This document shows, one piece after another, positions 17,310-25,637 of a stretch of DNA of 64,000 nt. Location of the stretch: the NCBI RefSeq assembly GCF_900129775.1, contig NZ_FQWV01000001.1, positions 517,780 through 581,779 on the forward strand. Direction: 5' to 3'. A model generated the notes under the pieces. It saw only the letters and a program-made list of their open reading frames with translations, did not search any database and had not been told where the DNA came from. Every line of letters begins with the position of its first letter. Within the stretch, counting starts at the first letter, position 1. The translations under genes and the position numbers were made by a program. Origin of the DNA: Halobaculum gomorrense. GTDB taxonomy: Archaea > Halobacteriota > Halobacteria > Halobacteriales > Haloferacaceae.

Positions 17310-17927
17310 TTATCCGTCGTAGCTGATGTAGCTCGCGGCGTCATCAGCGAAGGCGACCGCGTCGGCACCGAACGAATCCGCATAGCGGACGACGAGCGCG
17401 ATGACCGCCTCCGGGCGGGCGACGCGGTAGCCGTCGTCGGTGTCGAGCAGCCCTGCGTCGGCGAGCTCACCCGCGTACGCCGAGATGGTCGGCGGCGTCA
17501 CGTCGAGCGCGCGGGCCAGGTCGGCGCCCGAGGCGTCGGGGTTGCGAAGCAGTTCGAGGACCATCCCCCGCGGGGTGTTGCGCCGGAGGTAGCCGAGCGC
17601 GCGGCGCTCGAACGGGGTGAACCGCCCCGCGGGGAAGTACCGACGGTAGTCGCCGTCTTTCTGGGAGACCACCTCGCCCGCCGACTCCAGCCGCTTGAGG
17701 TGGTGCTGGGTCTCGCCGGTCGCCAGCGAGAGGTCGTCGCGCAGCTTCGAGAAGTGGGCGCCGGGCGTCGTCGCGAGGTAGCCGCGGATGGCGTCGCGGG
17801 CGGCCGACTCGTCCGCGTCGCCGCCGGCGGCGCGTGTGCGACCCCCGGCGGCCAAGGGCGTCGCCGCCCCCAGCGCTGCGAACCGCCGGAGCGTGGCGCG
17901 CTTGTCCGCGTCGACCTCGCGTGTCAC
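17310..17927 (-). CDS. Winged-helix protein with Tat-like N-terminus
   Basis: 205 aa from GTG 17927. Residues ~45-110 and ~110-180 are two winged-helix units (HFSKLRDDLSLATGETQHHLKRLE, then FERRALGYLRRNTPRGMVLEL and DVTPPTISAYAGEL), as in ArsR/MarR-type haloarchaeal regulators. The first ~30 residues (KRATLRRFAALGAATPLAAG) look like a twin-arginine signal with an Ala-rich core, which is odd for a DNA-binding protein. A TATA-like CCCTTTTGT about 28 bases upstream supports GTG 17927. A longer start at TTG 17954 is possible. Target unknown. Confidence 0.7.
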   Translation of the reverse strand: MTREVDADKRATLRRFAALGAATPLAAGGRTRAAGGDADESAARDAIRGYLATTPGAHFSKLRDDLSLATGETQHHLKRLESAGEVVSQKDGDYRRYFPAGRFTPFERRALGYLRRNTPRGMVLELLRNPDASGADLARALDVTPPTISAYAGELADAGLLDTDDGYRVARPEAVIALVVRYADSFGADAVAFADDAASYISYDG

Positions 17928-18071
17928 ACCCCATCGTAGCGAAGTTGCGAACAAAAGGGTGTCGTTGTGTCAGCCGGTGACAAGCGGACAGACGGCCGGT
18001 AGCGACTCTGTAACAAGCGGATCAGCGATCGAGGCGTACCGCGGAGCGGAGCGCCACCGCCGACTGCGCCG

Positions 18072-19271
18072 TCACTCGGTCTCGGGCTCAGTCTCGGGTT
18101 CGGCGGTGTCGCCGTCCTCGCCGCCGGCACCGTCGTCGGTGACGACCTCGTCCGCGGGGTCGACCGGCTCTCCCTCCTCGTCCGCTTCGGCGACGACTTC
18201 ATCGGCCGACTTGATCGAGCCGCCGATGTCCCCTTCTTTCACCGCTGCGGCCTCCTGTTCGAGTGCCTCGGTGTCCATCTGGGCGGCCTCGTCGATCTCG
18301 CCGAGGATGTCCTCGATGTCGTCGAGGCCGAGCATCTCGCGGGTCTCGGCGTCGAACTCCAGCGAGTCGAGCCCCTCACTGTCCTGCACGTCGGAGCCGG
18401 TTAGCTGCTTGCCGTAGCGGCCGACGAGGCTGGTGAGCTCCTGCGGGAGGACGAACGTGGTCGACTCGCCCTGACCGATCTGTTCGAGCGTCTCCATCCC
18501 CTTGTCGATGATCGCGCGCTCGCCCATCGACTCGGCGGACTTCGCGCGGAGGACGGTGGAGATGGCGTCACCCTGCGCCTCCAGGATCTGGCTCTGCTTT
18601 TCACCCTGCGCGCGGATGATGTTCGACTGCTTTTCACCCTCGGCGGACTCGACGGCGGAGCGGCGCTCCCCCTGCGCCTCGAGGATCATCGCGCGGCGAC
18701 GGCGCTCGGCGGAGGTCTGCTGCTCCATGGCCTGCTGAACGTCCTTCGAGGGGTTGACTTCGCGCACCTCGACGGATTCGACGCGGATTCCCCACTCGTC
18801 GGTGGGCTCGTCGAGCTCCTTGCGGATGCGCGCGTTGATCTCTTGGCGTTTGTTCAGCGTGTCGTCAAGTTCCATGTCGCCCAGCACCGCGCGGAGGGTC
18901 GTCTGCGCGAGGTTGGAGACGGCGACCTTGTAGTCTTCGACCTCCAGGAACGCCTTCTTCGCGTCCATCACCTTGATGTAGACGACGGCGTCGGCGGTCA
19001 CGGGGGAGTTGTCGCGGGTGATCGCCTCCTGACGCGGCACGTCGAGGGTCTGCGTGCGCATGTCGAAGGTGTACGTCCGGGAGACGAACGGCGGGACGAC
19101 GTTGATGCCCGGTTCGAGGAGCTTCCGGTACTCGCCGAACACGGTGAGGGCCTTCTTTTCGTATGCGTCGACGATGACGATCGCCTGATAGACGGCGACG
19201 ATCGCGACCACCAGGAACAGCAGCCCGATCACCGCGGGGCCGATCCCGGCGATCTGCAGTGGGAGGACCAT
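18072..19271 (-). CDS. SPFH/stomatin-like membrane protein
   Basis: 399 aa. One N-terminal membrane helix (AVIGLLFLVVAIVAVYQAIV) is followed by an SPFH/band 7 domain (~30-200; GINVVPPFVSRTYTFDMRTQ, TADAVVYIKVMD, VREVNPSKDVQQAMEQQ). An Ala/Glu/Gln-rich coiled coil with repeated EGEKQS/AQGEKQ units (~200-270) and a long acidic tail complete it. Such proteins oligomerise in membranes and organise microdomains or control membrane proteases. The NfeD gene lies 68 bases downstream, the usual pairing. Confidence 0.92.
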   Translation of the reverse strand: MVLPLQIAGIGPAVIGLLFLVVAIVAVYQAIVIVDAYEKKALTVFGEYRKLLEPGINVVPPFVSRTYTFDMRTQTLDVPRQEAITRDNSPVTADAVVYIKVMDAKKAFLEVEDYKVAVSNLAQTTLRAVLGDMELDDTLNKRQEINARIRKELDEPTDEWGIRVESVEVREVNPSKDVQQAMEQQTSAERRRRAMILEAQGERRSAVESAEGEKQSNIIRAQGEKQSQILEAQGDAISTVLRAKSAESMGERAIIDKGMETLEQIGQGESTTFVLPQELTSLVGRYGKQLTGSDVQDSEGLDSLEFDAETREMLGLDDIEDILGEIDEAAQMDTEALEQEAAAVKEGDIGGSIKSADEVVAEADEEGEPVDPADEVVTDDGAGGEDGDTAEPETEPETE

Positions 19272-19339
19272 GGCTAACGCTTCGCCCGTCGGTGCTTAAG
19301 GGTTCTCCCGCTGTCACTCCACGAGTCGCCGACGGCGGC

Positions 19340-19966
19340 TCATTCCCGCTCGGGTTCCGTCTCCCGACCGTCGGCGTCGTTCGCCTCGCCGTCCCTGTCG
19401 TTCGCCTCGCCGTCTCCGTTCGCGTCCGCGCTCGCGAACTCCTCGCGGGAGCGCCCCTTCGCCAACTCCCGGTCGATGGCGTCGAGGCCCCCCTCAAGCG
19501 ACTCGACGGTGAGGACGTTGCCGCCGCCGGGGTCGACGACCAGCACCACCGCGCCGACAGGGATCTCGCCGTCGACCGACCGGGCCGAGTAGTAGGGGTT
19601 GAAGCCGCCCTCGTCGAGTTTCACCTCGCCCCCGGTCGGGGTGACGGCCTCGGTGACGCGCGCGCTGGCGCCCCGGAGCGAGTCCGAGTCGGAGGTCTGC
19701 GCCTGCCCCTTCCCGCCGTACAGGTCGAGCTCTCGGTAGCCGTAGAACGCCAGCGCGCCGAACACGAGCACGAGCAACCCGAGCACGAACGGACCGGCAA
19801 GCGGCCCGAGCGCGAGTCCGACGAGTCCGGCCGAAAGCAGCGCGACCCCGATCACGACGAAGTGCGCACCGGGGGCCAGCGCTTCGGCGATGGAGAGCAC
19901 GAGTCCGGCCGCGATCAACAGCAGCGGGAGTGTCTCGGGACCGACCAGCCCCGACTGGAGCAGCAT
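19340..19966 (-). CDS. NfeD family protein
   Basis: 208 aa. Three to four N-terminal membrane helices (LPLLLIAAGLVLSIAEALAPG onward) precede a small OB-fold domain (~95-165; SLRGASARVTEAVTPTGGEV, PVGAVVLVVDPGG). It ends in an acidic Asp/Glu/Gly-rich tail. It is the short NfeD form without the serine protease domain. NfeD partners SPFH proteins, and the stomatin-like gene is immediately downstream on the same strand, so a joint membrane-quality role is likely. Confidence 0.88.
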   Translation of the reverse strand: MLLQSGLVGPETLPLLLIAAGLVLSIAEALAPGAHFVVIGVALLSAGLVGLALGPLAGPFVLGLLVLVFGALAFYGYRELDLYGGKGQAQTSDSDSLRGASARVTEAVTPTGGEVKLDEGGFNPYYSARSVDGEIPVGAVVLVVDPGGGNVLTVESLEGGLDAIDRELAKGRSREEFASADANGDGEANDRDGEANDADGRETEPERE

Positions 19967-19990
19967 GAGCGGATGGTGGGGACGCCAGGA

Positions 19991-20215
19991 TTAAAGCGTC
20001 ACCGAGAACACCAACAGGAGCGTCCCGAGAACGCCCGCGGCGACGAACAGCGCGTTCTCGGCGTCGATCGATTCCGGTTCGATCGGCGGGTTGCGCGCTG
20101 CCTCGCGCGCAGCCTCCGCTTCGGGGCCGACCTCGTCGATCGCGAAGCGCCACTCCTCGCCGTCCGAGTCGACATCTGAGTCGGCGGCGGCGCCGGCGCG
20201 GGGGTCGTCCGACAT
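19991..20215 (-). CDS. Small single-helix membrane protein
   Basis: 74 aa. The acidic N-terminal ~50 residues (DDPRAGAAADSDVDSDGEEW) lead to one C-terminal helix (NALFVAAGVLGTLLLVFSVTL), so it is tail-anchored. It lies 24 bases upstream of the NfeD gene on the same strand, so it is probably the first gene of the NfeD-SPFH unit. I recall a haloarchaeal family labelled DUF7312 with this layout (unverified). Function unknown. Confidence 0.75.
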   Translation of the reverse strand: MSDDPRAGAAADSDVDSDGEEWRFAIDEVGPEAEAAREAARNPPIEPESIDAENALFVAAGVLGTLLLVFSVTL

Positions 20216-20298
20216 GGACCAGAGTAGCCGTCGGCGTGGTAAAGAGGTGTCGGGGGTGACGGCGACCCCTAGCCGCGGGTGACCGCGACGCCGGGCGC

Positions 20299-22056
20299 TC
20301 AGCGCCGCCGCGCGTGGCCGATCACGTCGCCTTCGTAGACGACGCCGCGCTCGGCGTCGACCGTCACGGTCGTGTCGTCGGCGACGGCGTCCGCCAGGGG
20401 CGCGCCCGACACCATCGGGACGCCGAGCTCGCGGGCGACGAGCGCCGGGTAGCCCGTCATGCCCGGACGGGCGTCGATGATCCCCCCGAGCTTCCCCGTG
20501 TCGCCAGTGAACTCGGCGTCGAAGTCGGCCGGGAGGTACGCGATCGTCCCCTCGGGCACGCCCGTGAGGTCGCCGTCGGGGAGCCGGCGGAGCGGGCCCG
20601 AGACGCGTCCGCCGACGACGTGGCGGCCGGTGGCGATGGTCTCGGCGGCGACGTGGAGCTTCAGGGTGTTCGTCGTGTTCGTGCCCTCCAGCTCCGTCAT
20701 CATGCCCGAGAGCACGACGAGCGTGTCGCCGGACTCGGCGGCGCCGGCGTCCAGGGCGGCCGAGACCGCCGAGTCCATCACCTCCTCGACGCTGGAGTGG
20801 TAGTCGGCTGACATGGGGCGTACCCCCCACGAGAGCGCGAGCTGGCGGCGGACGCGGTCGTTCGGCGTCGTCGCGACGACGGGGACCGCCGGCCGGAACT
20901 TGGCCGTCTTGCGGGCGGTGTAGCCGGACTCCGAGGCGGCGACGACGGCGGCGGCGTCGGTGTCGCGCGCGAGGAATCGCGCCGAGCGCGCCAGCGGCTC
21001 CGTCCGCGACTCCGTCTGCGCCAGCGGGACGCGGTCCTCGCGCGTCTCGGCGTACTCGTCGCTGGTCTCGACCTTGCGGACGATCCGGCCCATCGTCTCG
21101 ACGACACGGACCGGGTGGTCGCCGACAGCCGTCTCCCCCGACAGCATCACAGCGTCGGTGCCGTCGAGCACCGCGTTCGCCACGTCGGAGGCCTCCGCGC
21201 GTGTCGGGCGCCGCGAGCGGACCATCGAGTCGAGCATCTCGGTGGCCGTGATGACCGGCGTGCCGGTCTCCATGCACGTGCGGATGATGCGCTTTTGCAC
21301 CATCGGCACGTCCTCCAGCGGGCACTCGACGCCGAGGTCGCCTCGGGCGACCATCACGCCGTACGCGGCGTCGACGATCCCATCGAGGTTCTCGACGGCG
21401 TCGGCGCGCTCGATCTTCGCGACGACCGGCACGTCGCTCGCGCCGCGCTCCTCCAGCGCGTCCGAGACGGCGTACACGTCGCCCGCGTCGCCGATGAACG
21501 ACGCGGCGACGAAGTCCACGTCGTGGTCGGTGACGAGGTCGAGTTCGCGCTCGTCGGCCGCGGTGATCGTGGGCAACTCGAGGTCGACGCCGGGGACGTT
21601 GACCCCCTTGCGCGAGCCGAGCTCGCCGCCGGAGTCGACGCGCGCGAGCACGCCCTCGTCGCTCACTTCGACCACGGTCGTCTCGATCCGGCCGTCGTCC
21701 AAGAGCACGCGGTCGCCCGGTTCGGTCTCCCTGGGGGCGTGCGTCACGCCGATCCGGTCGGGCGTCGCCGCGTCGTCCTCGACGAACAGCACCTGGGTGT
21801 CGGTCGCGACCTCGATCGGCTCGTCGATCTCGGCGGTCCGGATCTCCGGGCCCTGCAGGTCGAGCATCGCCGCGAGCGGTTCGTTGGTCGCGTCGTCGAC
21901 CGCGCGAATGCGGTCGATGACCTCGCCGCGGTGGTCGGTGTCGCCGTGGCTCGCGTTGAGCCGGGCGACGGACATCCCGGCGTCGGCGAGCGCCCGTATC
22001 GTCGGTCGGTCGTCGGAGGCGGGACCGAGCGTACAGACGATCTTGGCTCGTCGCAT
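20299..22056 (-). CDS. pyk: Pyruvate kinase
   Basis: 585 aa. It starts RRAKIVCTLGPASDDRPTI. Active-site motifs are KIERADAVENLDGIVDAAYG, VARGDLGVECPLEDVPMVQK and TATEMLDSMVRSRRPTRAEASDVANAVLDG. The last ~100 residues (GKLGGIIDARPGMTGYPALV, ARELGVPMVSG) are an extra PEP-utiliser-like swivelling domain, as in Bacillus-type enzymes, and account for the length. It makes pyruvate and ATP from PEP at the end of glycolysis. ATG 22056 is the natural start. Confidence 0.96.
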   Translation of the reverse strand: MRRAKIVCTLGPASDDRPTIRALADAGMSVARLNASHGDTDHRGEVIDRIRAVDDATNEPLAAMLDLQGPEIRTAEIDEPIEVATDTQVLFVEDDAATPDRIGVTHAPRETEPGDRVLLDDGRIETTVVEVSDEGVLARVDSGGELGSRKGVNVPGVDLELPTITAADERELDLVTDHDVDFVAASFIGDAGDVYAVSDALEERGASDVPVVAKIERADAVENLDGIVDAAYGVMVARGDLGVECPLEDVPMVQKRIIRTCMETGTPVITATEMLDSMVRSRRPTRAEASDVANAVLDGTDAVMLSGETAVGDHPVRVVETMGRIVRKVETSDEYAETREDRVPLAQTESRTEPLARSARFLARDTDAAAVVAASESGYTARKTAKFRPAVPVVATTPNDRVRRQLALSWGVRPMSADYHSSVEEVMDSAVSAALDAGAAESGDTLVVLSGMMTELEGTNTTNTLKLHVAAETIATGRHVVGGRVSGPLRRLPDGDLTGVPEGTIAYLPADFDAEFTGDTGKLGGIIDARPGMTGYPALVARELGVPMVSGAPLADAVADDTTVTVDAERGVVYEGDVIGHARRR

Positions 22057-22142
22057 AGTCTTACCCGGAGATCACGCGCGCCAGTATAAAGGCCTGCGGA
22101 GAAAACTCGGTCCCGAGTGAACGATCGCTCGCCGTCGCCCCC

Positions 22143-22421
22143 CTACCGCGTGACCATCCAGGTCGTCCCCGAGGAGTAGCCCCACTTCTCCACGTCGATG
22201 TCGACGGCGGCGTCGACGACAGCTGACATGTTCGCGCCGACTTCCTTGGCCGACAGGCCGAGTTCCTCGGCGATGAGCCGGGACTTGAAGTACGTCTGCT
22301 CGGCGGCGTGCTCGCGGAGGTACGCCAGGATCCGGTGCTGCTTGTCGCTGAGGTCAGCGTTCGTCCCGACGGTCGCGGTCTCCTCGGTCTGGATCGACTC
22401 GACGGTGCTCGTCGCGCTCAT
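22143..22421 (-). CDS. Small winged-helix-like protein (haloarchaeal)
   Basis: 92 aa. After a ~30-residue Thr/Glu-rich start, the rest resembles one winged helix: LSDKQHRILAYLREHAAEQT, YFKSRLIAEELGLSAKEVGA, then a hairpin ending YSSGTTWMVTR. ATG 22421 is preferred to GTG 22433 because a TATA-like CCCTTTGAT sits ~28 bases before it. I recall a family called DUF7123 (unverified). It lies beside pyruvate kinase; whether it regulates that gene is unknown. Confidence 0.72.
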   Translation of the reverse strand: MSATSTVESIQTEETATVGTNADLSDKQHRILAYLREHAAEQTYFKSRLIAEELGLSAKEVGANMSAVVDAAVDIDVEKWGYSSGTTWMVTR

Positions 22422-22580
22422 AGCCTTGCACACATGCGCTCACATCAAAGGGGGTTTGGTACGTGGGATTAACACGCCGCAGTATGGCGATCGTGCTCCC
22501 GTCTCGACCGGCATCGCCGCCCCGGACTGGCCGCGTCGGTACGGTCGCCTAACACGGCCGCGCCGCTGGAATGACAGAAG

Positions 22581-22589
22581 GTTCTTACC
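22581..22589 (+). promoter_or_regulatory. TATA box of AglD-like gene
   Basis: GTTCTTACC is ~29 bases before ATG 22614, consistent with leaderless transcription. Confidence 0.45.
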
Positions 22590-22613
22590 CGGGCGCCGGC
22601 CACCAAGCGGGTA

Positions 22614-24521
22614 ATGAGCAGTCCGAGCGAGCGCCCCGGGTCCGCCTCCGGCTCCGCCGTCGGCGACGGCGACGGCGATCGGATCCGCGTCAGCGTCGTC
22701 CTCCCCGCGTACAACGAGGCGGCGACCATCGAGGGGACCGTTCGGACGACCGTCGAGACGCTGGCGGCGTTCCTCCCGGCCGACGCCTTCGAGGTGATCG
22801 TCGCCGAGGACGGCTGCGAGGACCGGACGCCCGAGATCGCCGACCGCCTCACGCGGGAGGACGACCGGGTGCGACACCTCCACAGCGACCGCCGGCTGGG
22901 CCGAGGCGGCGCCCTGGAGTTCGCGTTCGACCGCGCGGTCGGCGACACGCTCGTCTACTTCGACACCGATCTCGCGACGGACATGCGCCACCTCGAAGAG
23001 CTGGTGACGAAGGTCGACCGGGAGGGGTACGACGTGGCCACCGGGTCGCGCTGGATGCCCGGTGACGAGGCGGACCGACCGGCCAAGCGCGGCGTCCCCT
23101 CACGGGGGTTCAACCTCCTCGTGCGGACCGTCCTCCGGTCGAGCGTCCGGGACCACCAGTGCGGATTCAAGGCGCTCTCCCGGGCGGCGTTCGAGGAGCT
23201 CCGCGACGCCGTCGAGGACGAGCACTGGTTCTGGGACACGGAGCTGCTGGTGCGCGCCCAGCGCAGGGGGCTGCGGGTCGCGGAGTTCCCCGTCGACTGG
23301 GAGCCGAAGGGCGACTCGAAGGTCGACCTCGTGCGCGATGTGTTCGGCATGGGGAGTCAGATCGTCCGGCTGTGGTGGCAGCTGTCGGTGTCGCCGCGGA
23401 TCACCCGCACGAGGACGGTCGCCGCCGGCATCGTCCTCACTGTCGCCGCGCTCGCGCTGATGACGGTGTATCTCGACCCGTCGGCGGTGGTGTCGGCGTT
23501 CGAGGGCGCCGACCCCGCGCCCGTCGCGGCAGCGACGCTCGTGTACCTCGTCTCGTGGCCGCTCCGGGGGCTTCGCTACCGCGACATCCTCACGGAACTC
23601 GGCTATCGCGAGACGCTCGGGTTCCTCACGGGCGCGGTGTTCATCAGCCAGACGGGGAACCTCGTCTTCCCGGCGCGCGCCGGCGACGCCGTGCGCGCGT
23701 ACGTTGTGAAGGCTCGCCGCGGGATTCCGTACCCGACGGGATTCGCCTCGCTGGCGGCCGAGCGCGTGTTCGACCTGCTCACGATCACCGCAATGGCGGG
23801 CGCGGTGCTGGCGGGGCTGCTCGCCACCGACGGCGCCGGCGCGGTCGCGACGGCGGTGTCGGCGAACGTCCCGGGGGTTCCGCCGGCCGCCGTCTCGCGT
23901 GCGATCCAGGTCGCCGCCGCCATCGGGGTGGTCGCGGTCGCCAGCCTCCTGTTCATCGTCGCGACCGCACGGAGCAACCGTAACTACGTGCGGAAGGTGG
24001 TCTCGCGGTTCTCCTCGGACTCGTACGTCGACTACGTCGCCGGCGTCGTCGAGGAGTTCGCCGCCGGCGTCCAGACGGTCGCCGGCACGCGCGGCTCGTT
24101 CGCCCGCGTCGGCGGCGTTTCCGTGCTCGTGTGGACGCTCGACGTGGTGACCGCGCTGCTCGTGCTGTCGGCGTTCCCGACCGCGACGGCCTCGATGACG
24201 TTCGCGCAGCTCGTCGTCGTCGGCTTCTTCGCCGTCTCCGTCGGCAACCTCGCGAAGGTGCTCCCGCTGTCGCCCGGCGGCATCGGGCTGTACGAGGCCG
24301 CCTTCACCGCGCTCGTGGTCGGCCTCGGCGGGGTCCCCGCGGCGGTCGCGTTCGCGGCGGCGGTGCTGGACCACGCGGTGAAGAACGCCGTCACCGTCGC
24401 CGGCGGCGTCGCGTCGATGATCGGGTTCAACGTCTCGCTCACCGACGCCGTCGACGAGACGGCCGATCTGGACGAGGACGCCGAGCGCGAGGGCTCGGAG
24501 TTCGCGACGGACGACGACTGA
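22614..24521 (+). CDS. AglD-like glycosyltransferase/flippase fusion
   Basis: 635 aa. Residues ~25-245 are a GT2 glycosyltransferase: VSVVLPAYNEAATIEGTVR, VIVAEDGCEDRT, the metal-binding FDTDLATDMRH and DHQCGFKALSRAAFEEL. About eight membrane helices of the lysylphosphatidylglycerol-synthase/flippase type then follow (~270-600; FISQTGNLVFPARAGDAVRA, LPLSPGGIGLYEAAFTALVV). This is the architecture of Haloferax AglD, which charges dolichol phosphate with a hexose used in S-layer N-glycosylation. No other agl genes are nearby, so the exact sugar and pathway are inference. Confidence 0.85.
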   Translation: MSSPSERPGSASGSAVGDGDGDRIRVSVVLPAYNEAATIEGTVRTTVETLAAFLPADAFEVIVAEDGCEDRTPEIADRLTREDDRVRHLHSDRRLGRGGALEFAFDRAVGDTLVYFDTDLATDMRHLEELVTKVDREGYDVATGSRWMPGDEADRPAKRGVPSRGFNLLVRTVLRSSVRDHQCGFKALSRAAFEELRDAVEDEHWFWDTELLVRAQRRGLRVAEFPVDWEPKGDSKVDLVRDVFGMGSQIVRLWWQLSVSPRITRTRTVAAGIVLTVAALALMTVYLDPSAVVSAFEGADPAPVAAATLVYLVSWPLRGLRYRDILTELGYRETLGFLTGAVFISQTGNLVFPARAGDAVRAYVVKARRGIPYPTGFASLAAERVFDLLTITAMAGAVLAGLLATDGAGAVATAVSANVPGVPPAAVSRAIQVAAAIGVVAVASLLFIVATARSNRNYVRKVVSRFSSDSYVDYVAGVVEEFAAGVQTVAGTRGSFARVGGVSVLVWTLDVVTALLVLSAFPTATASMTFAQLVVVGFFAVSVGNLAKVLPLSPGGIGLYEAAFTALVVGLGGVPAAVAFAAAVLDHAVKNAVTVAGGVASMIGFNVSLTDAVDETADLDEDAEREGSEFATDDD

Positions 24522-24551
24522 ACGCGCCCGCCGAGGTGTCGCTGCCGGGCT

Positions 24552-25076
24552 TCAGTATAGATCCGTCACGAACGGCCCGAGCGCACCCGCCACGGCGGTT
24601 CGCAGCGCGTCGGTCCGGTCGACGCGGCCGCCGGTGAGCGCGCCCGCCGCGCCCTGGTTGCTCGCCACGTCGGACTCCCCGAGCACGTCGTCCATCACCG
24701 GGCCGAGCTCCTCGCCGTCGCGGACGCGTCCGGCGATGGACGGCGGGAGCGCGAGGCTCGGCCCGCCGGCGACCCCGACGCGCTCGCCGTCGGCGACCGC
24801 CGCCCACATCACGAGGAAGAGGTCGTCGCGCTCTGTGAACTCCGCGACTCCGCCCTCGATCCCGACGCCGAGGCCGTACCCCTCATCGAGCACCGCGTTC
24901 GCCCGGTTTCGGGCCCCAGATCGGGTCTCGTCGTGCCCGTGCGGCTGCTCGGGCACGCCCGACGGGACGGGACACGCCTCGACGAACGTACCGTCGCCGA
25001 AGCCGTCCGCGCCCGCAACCGCTCGTTCGGTCGCTTCGCGCTTCACCGGATTGCCTGAGCCGACGCCGATCCGCAT
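24552..25076 (-). CDS. DUF84 inosine/xanthosine triphosphatase
   Basis: 174 aa. It begins RIGVGSGNPVKREATERAV, the nucleotide-binding start of the YjjX/DUF84 family. RSGARNRANAVLDEGYGLGV, GIEGGVAEF and VMDDVLGESDVASNQGAAG also match. These enzymes hydrolyse ITP and XTP, keeping deaminated purines out of nucleic acids. It converges on the AglD-like gene with 30 bases between. ATG 25076 is the family start. Confidence 0.87.
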   Translation of the reverse strand: MRIGVGSGNPVKREATERAVAGADGFGDGTFVEACPVPSGVPEQPHGHDETRSGARNRANAVLDEGYGLGVGIEGGVAEFTERDDLFLVMWAAVADGERVGVAGGPSLALPPSIAGRVRDGEELGPVMDDVLGESDVASNQGAAGALTGGRVDRTDALRTAVAGALGPFVTDLY

Positions 25077-25171
25077 GGCCGGGAGTTCGCGCGACCGCAA
25101 GAGTGTCTTGCCTTCCGCGGCGGCGACCCGTGGCGAGAGTTCATACCGGATGCCGGGGCCATTCACCGCCG

Positions 25172-25540
25172 ATGCACGGACAGTCCACCTCCGCCGACCA
25201 GATCCGCGAGGCGCTTCGAGCGCTCGCGGTCGCCCCGCCCCGCCGCGACGGCGACAGCGACGGTCCGAGGTCGACCTCGCGGGTGACGCCCGCACAGCGC
25301 GATCTCGTCGCTGAGGCCGAGGAGGCGCTGACGACCGTCGAGGGGGCGGCGGCGTTCGCGGCCGACGGTGGCTTCCGGCGGACGCGGACGGTCGCCGAGG
25401 CGGCCGCCGATCTGACGCTCGCCCGCCGCGCCCGAGCGGTCGTCGAGACGATCGAGCGGTACCGCGCGGCGTACCGAGCGAGCACGGGACGTACCGGGCG
25501 AAGTGAGGCCTCGATACGAACGGGGAGGGACGACCCGTGA
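25172..25540 (+). CDS. Small helical haloarchaeal protein
   Basis: 122 aa, Ala/Arg/Glu-rich and mainly helical (DQIREALRALAVAPPRRD, AEAEEALTTVEGAAAFAADG, ARRARAVVETIERYRAAYRA). No cysteines, signal or membrane segment. It lies upstream of mre11-rad50 in the same orientation with ~100 bases between and may be co-transcribed. I do not recognise a function. The start is the first ATG followed by family-like sequence; GTG 25103 would only add Arg-rich residues. Confidence 0.6.
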   Translation: MHGQSTSADQIREALRALAVAPPRRDGDSDGPRSTSRVTPAQRDLVAEAEEALTTVEGAAAFAADGGFRRTRTVAEAAADLTLARRARAVVETIERYRAAYRASTGRTGRSEASIRTGRDDP

Positions 25541-25637
25541 GCGAACGCGGCGCGGGACTCGACTGGTACGCCGCGGACCACGTTCGCTCCGCTCGCGATA
25601 GGCATATGCCGACGGCGGAACAACCGGACGACAACTG

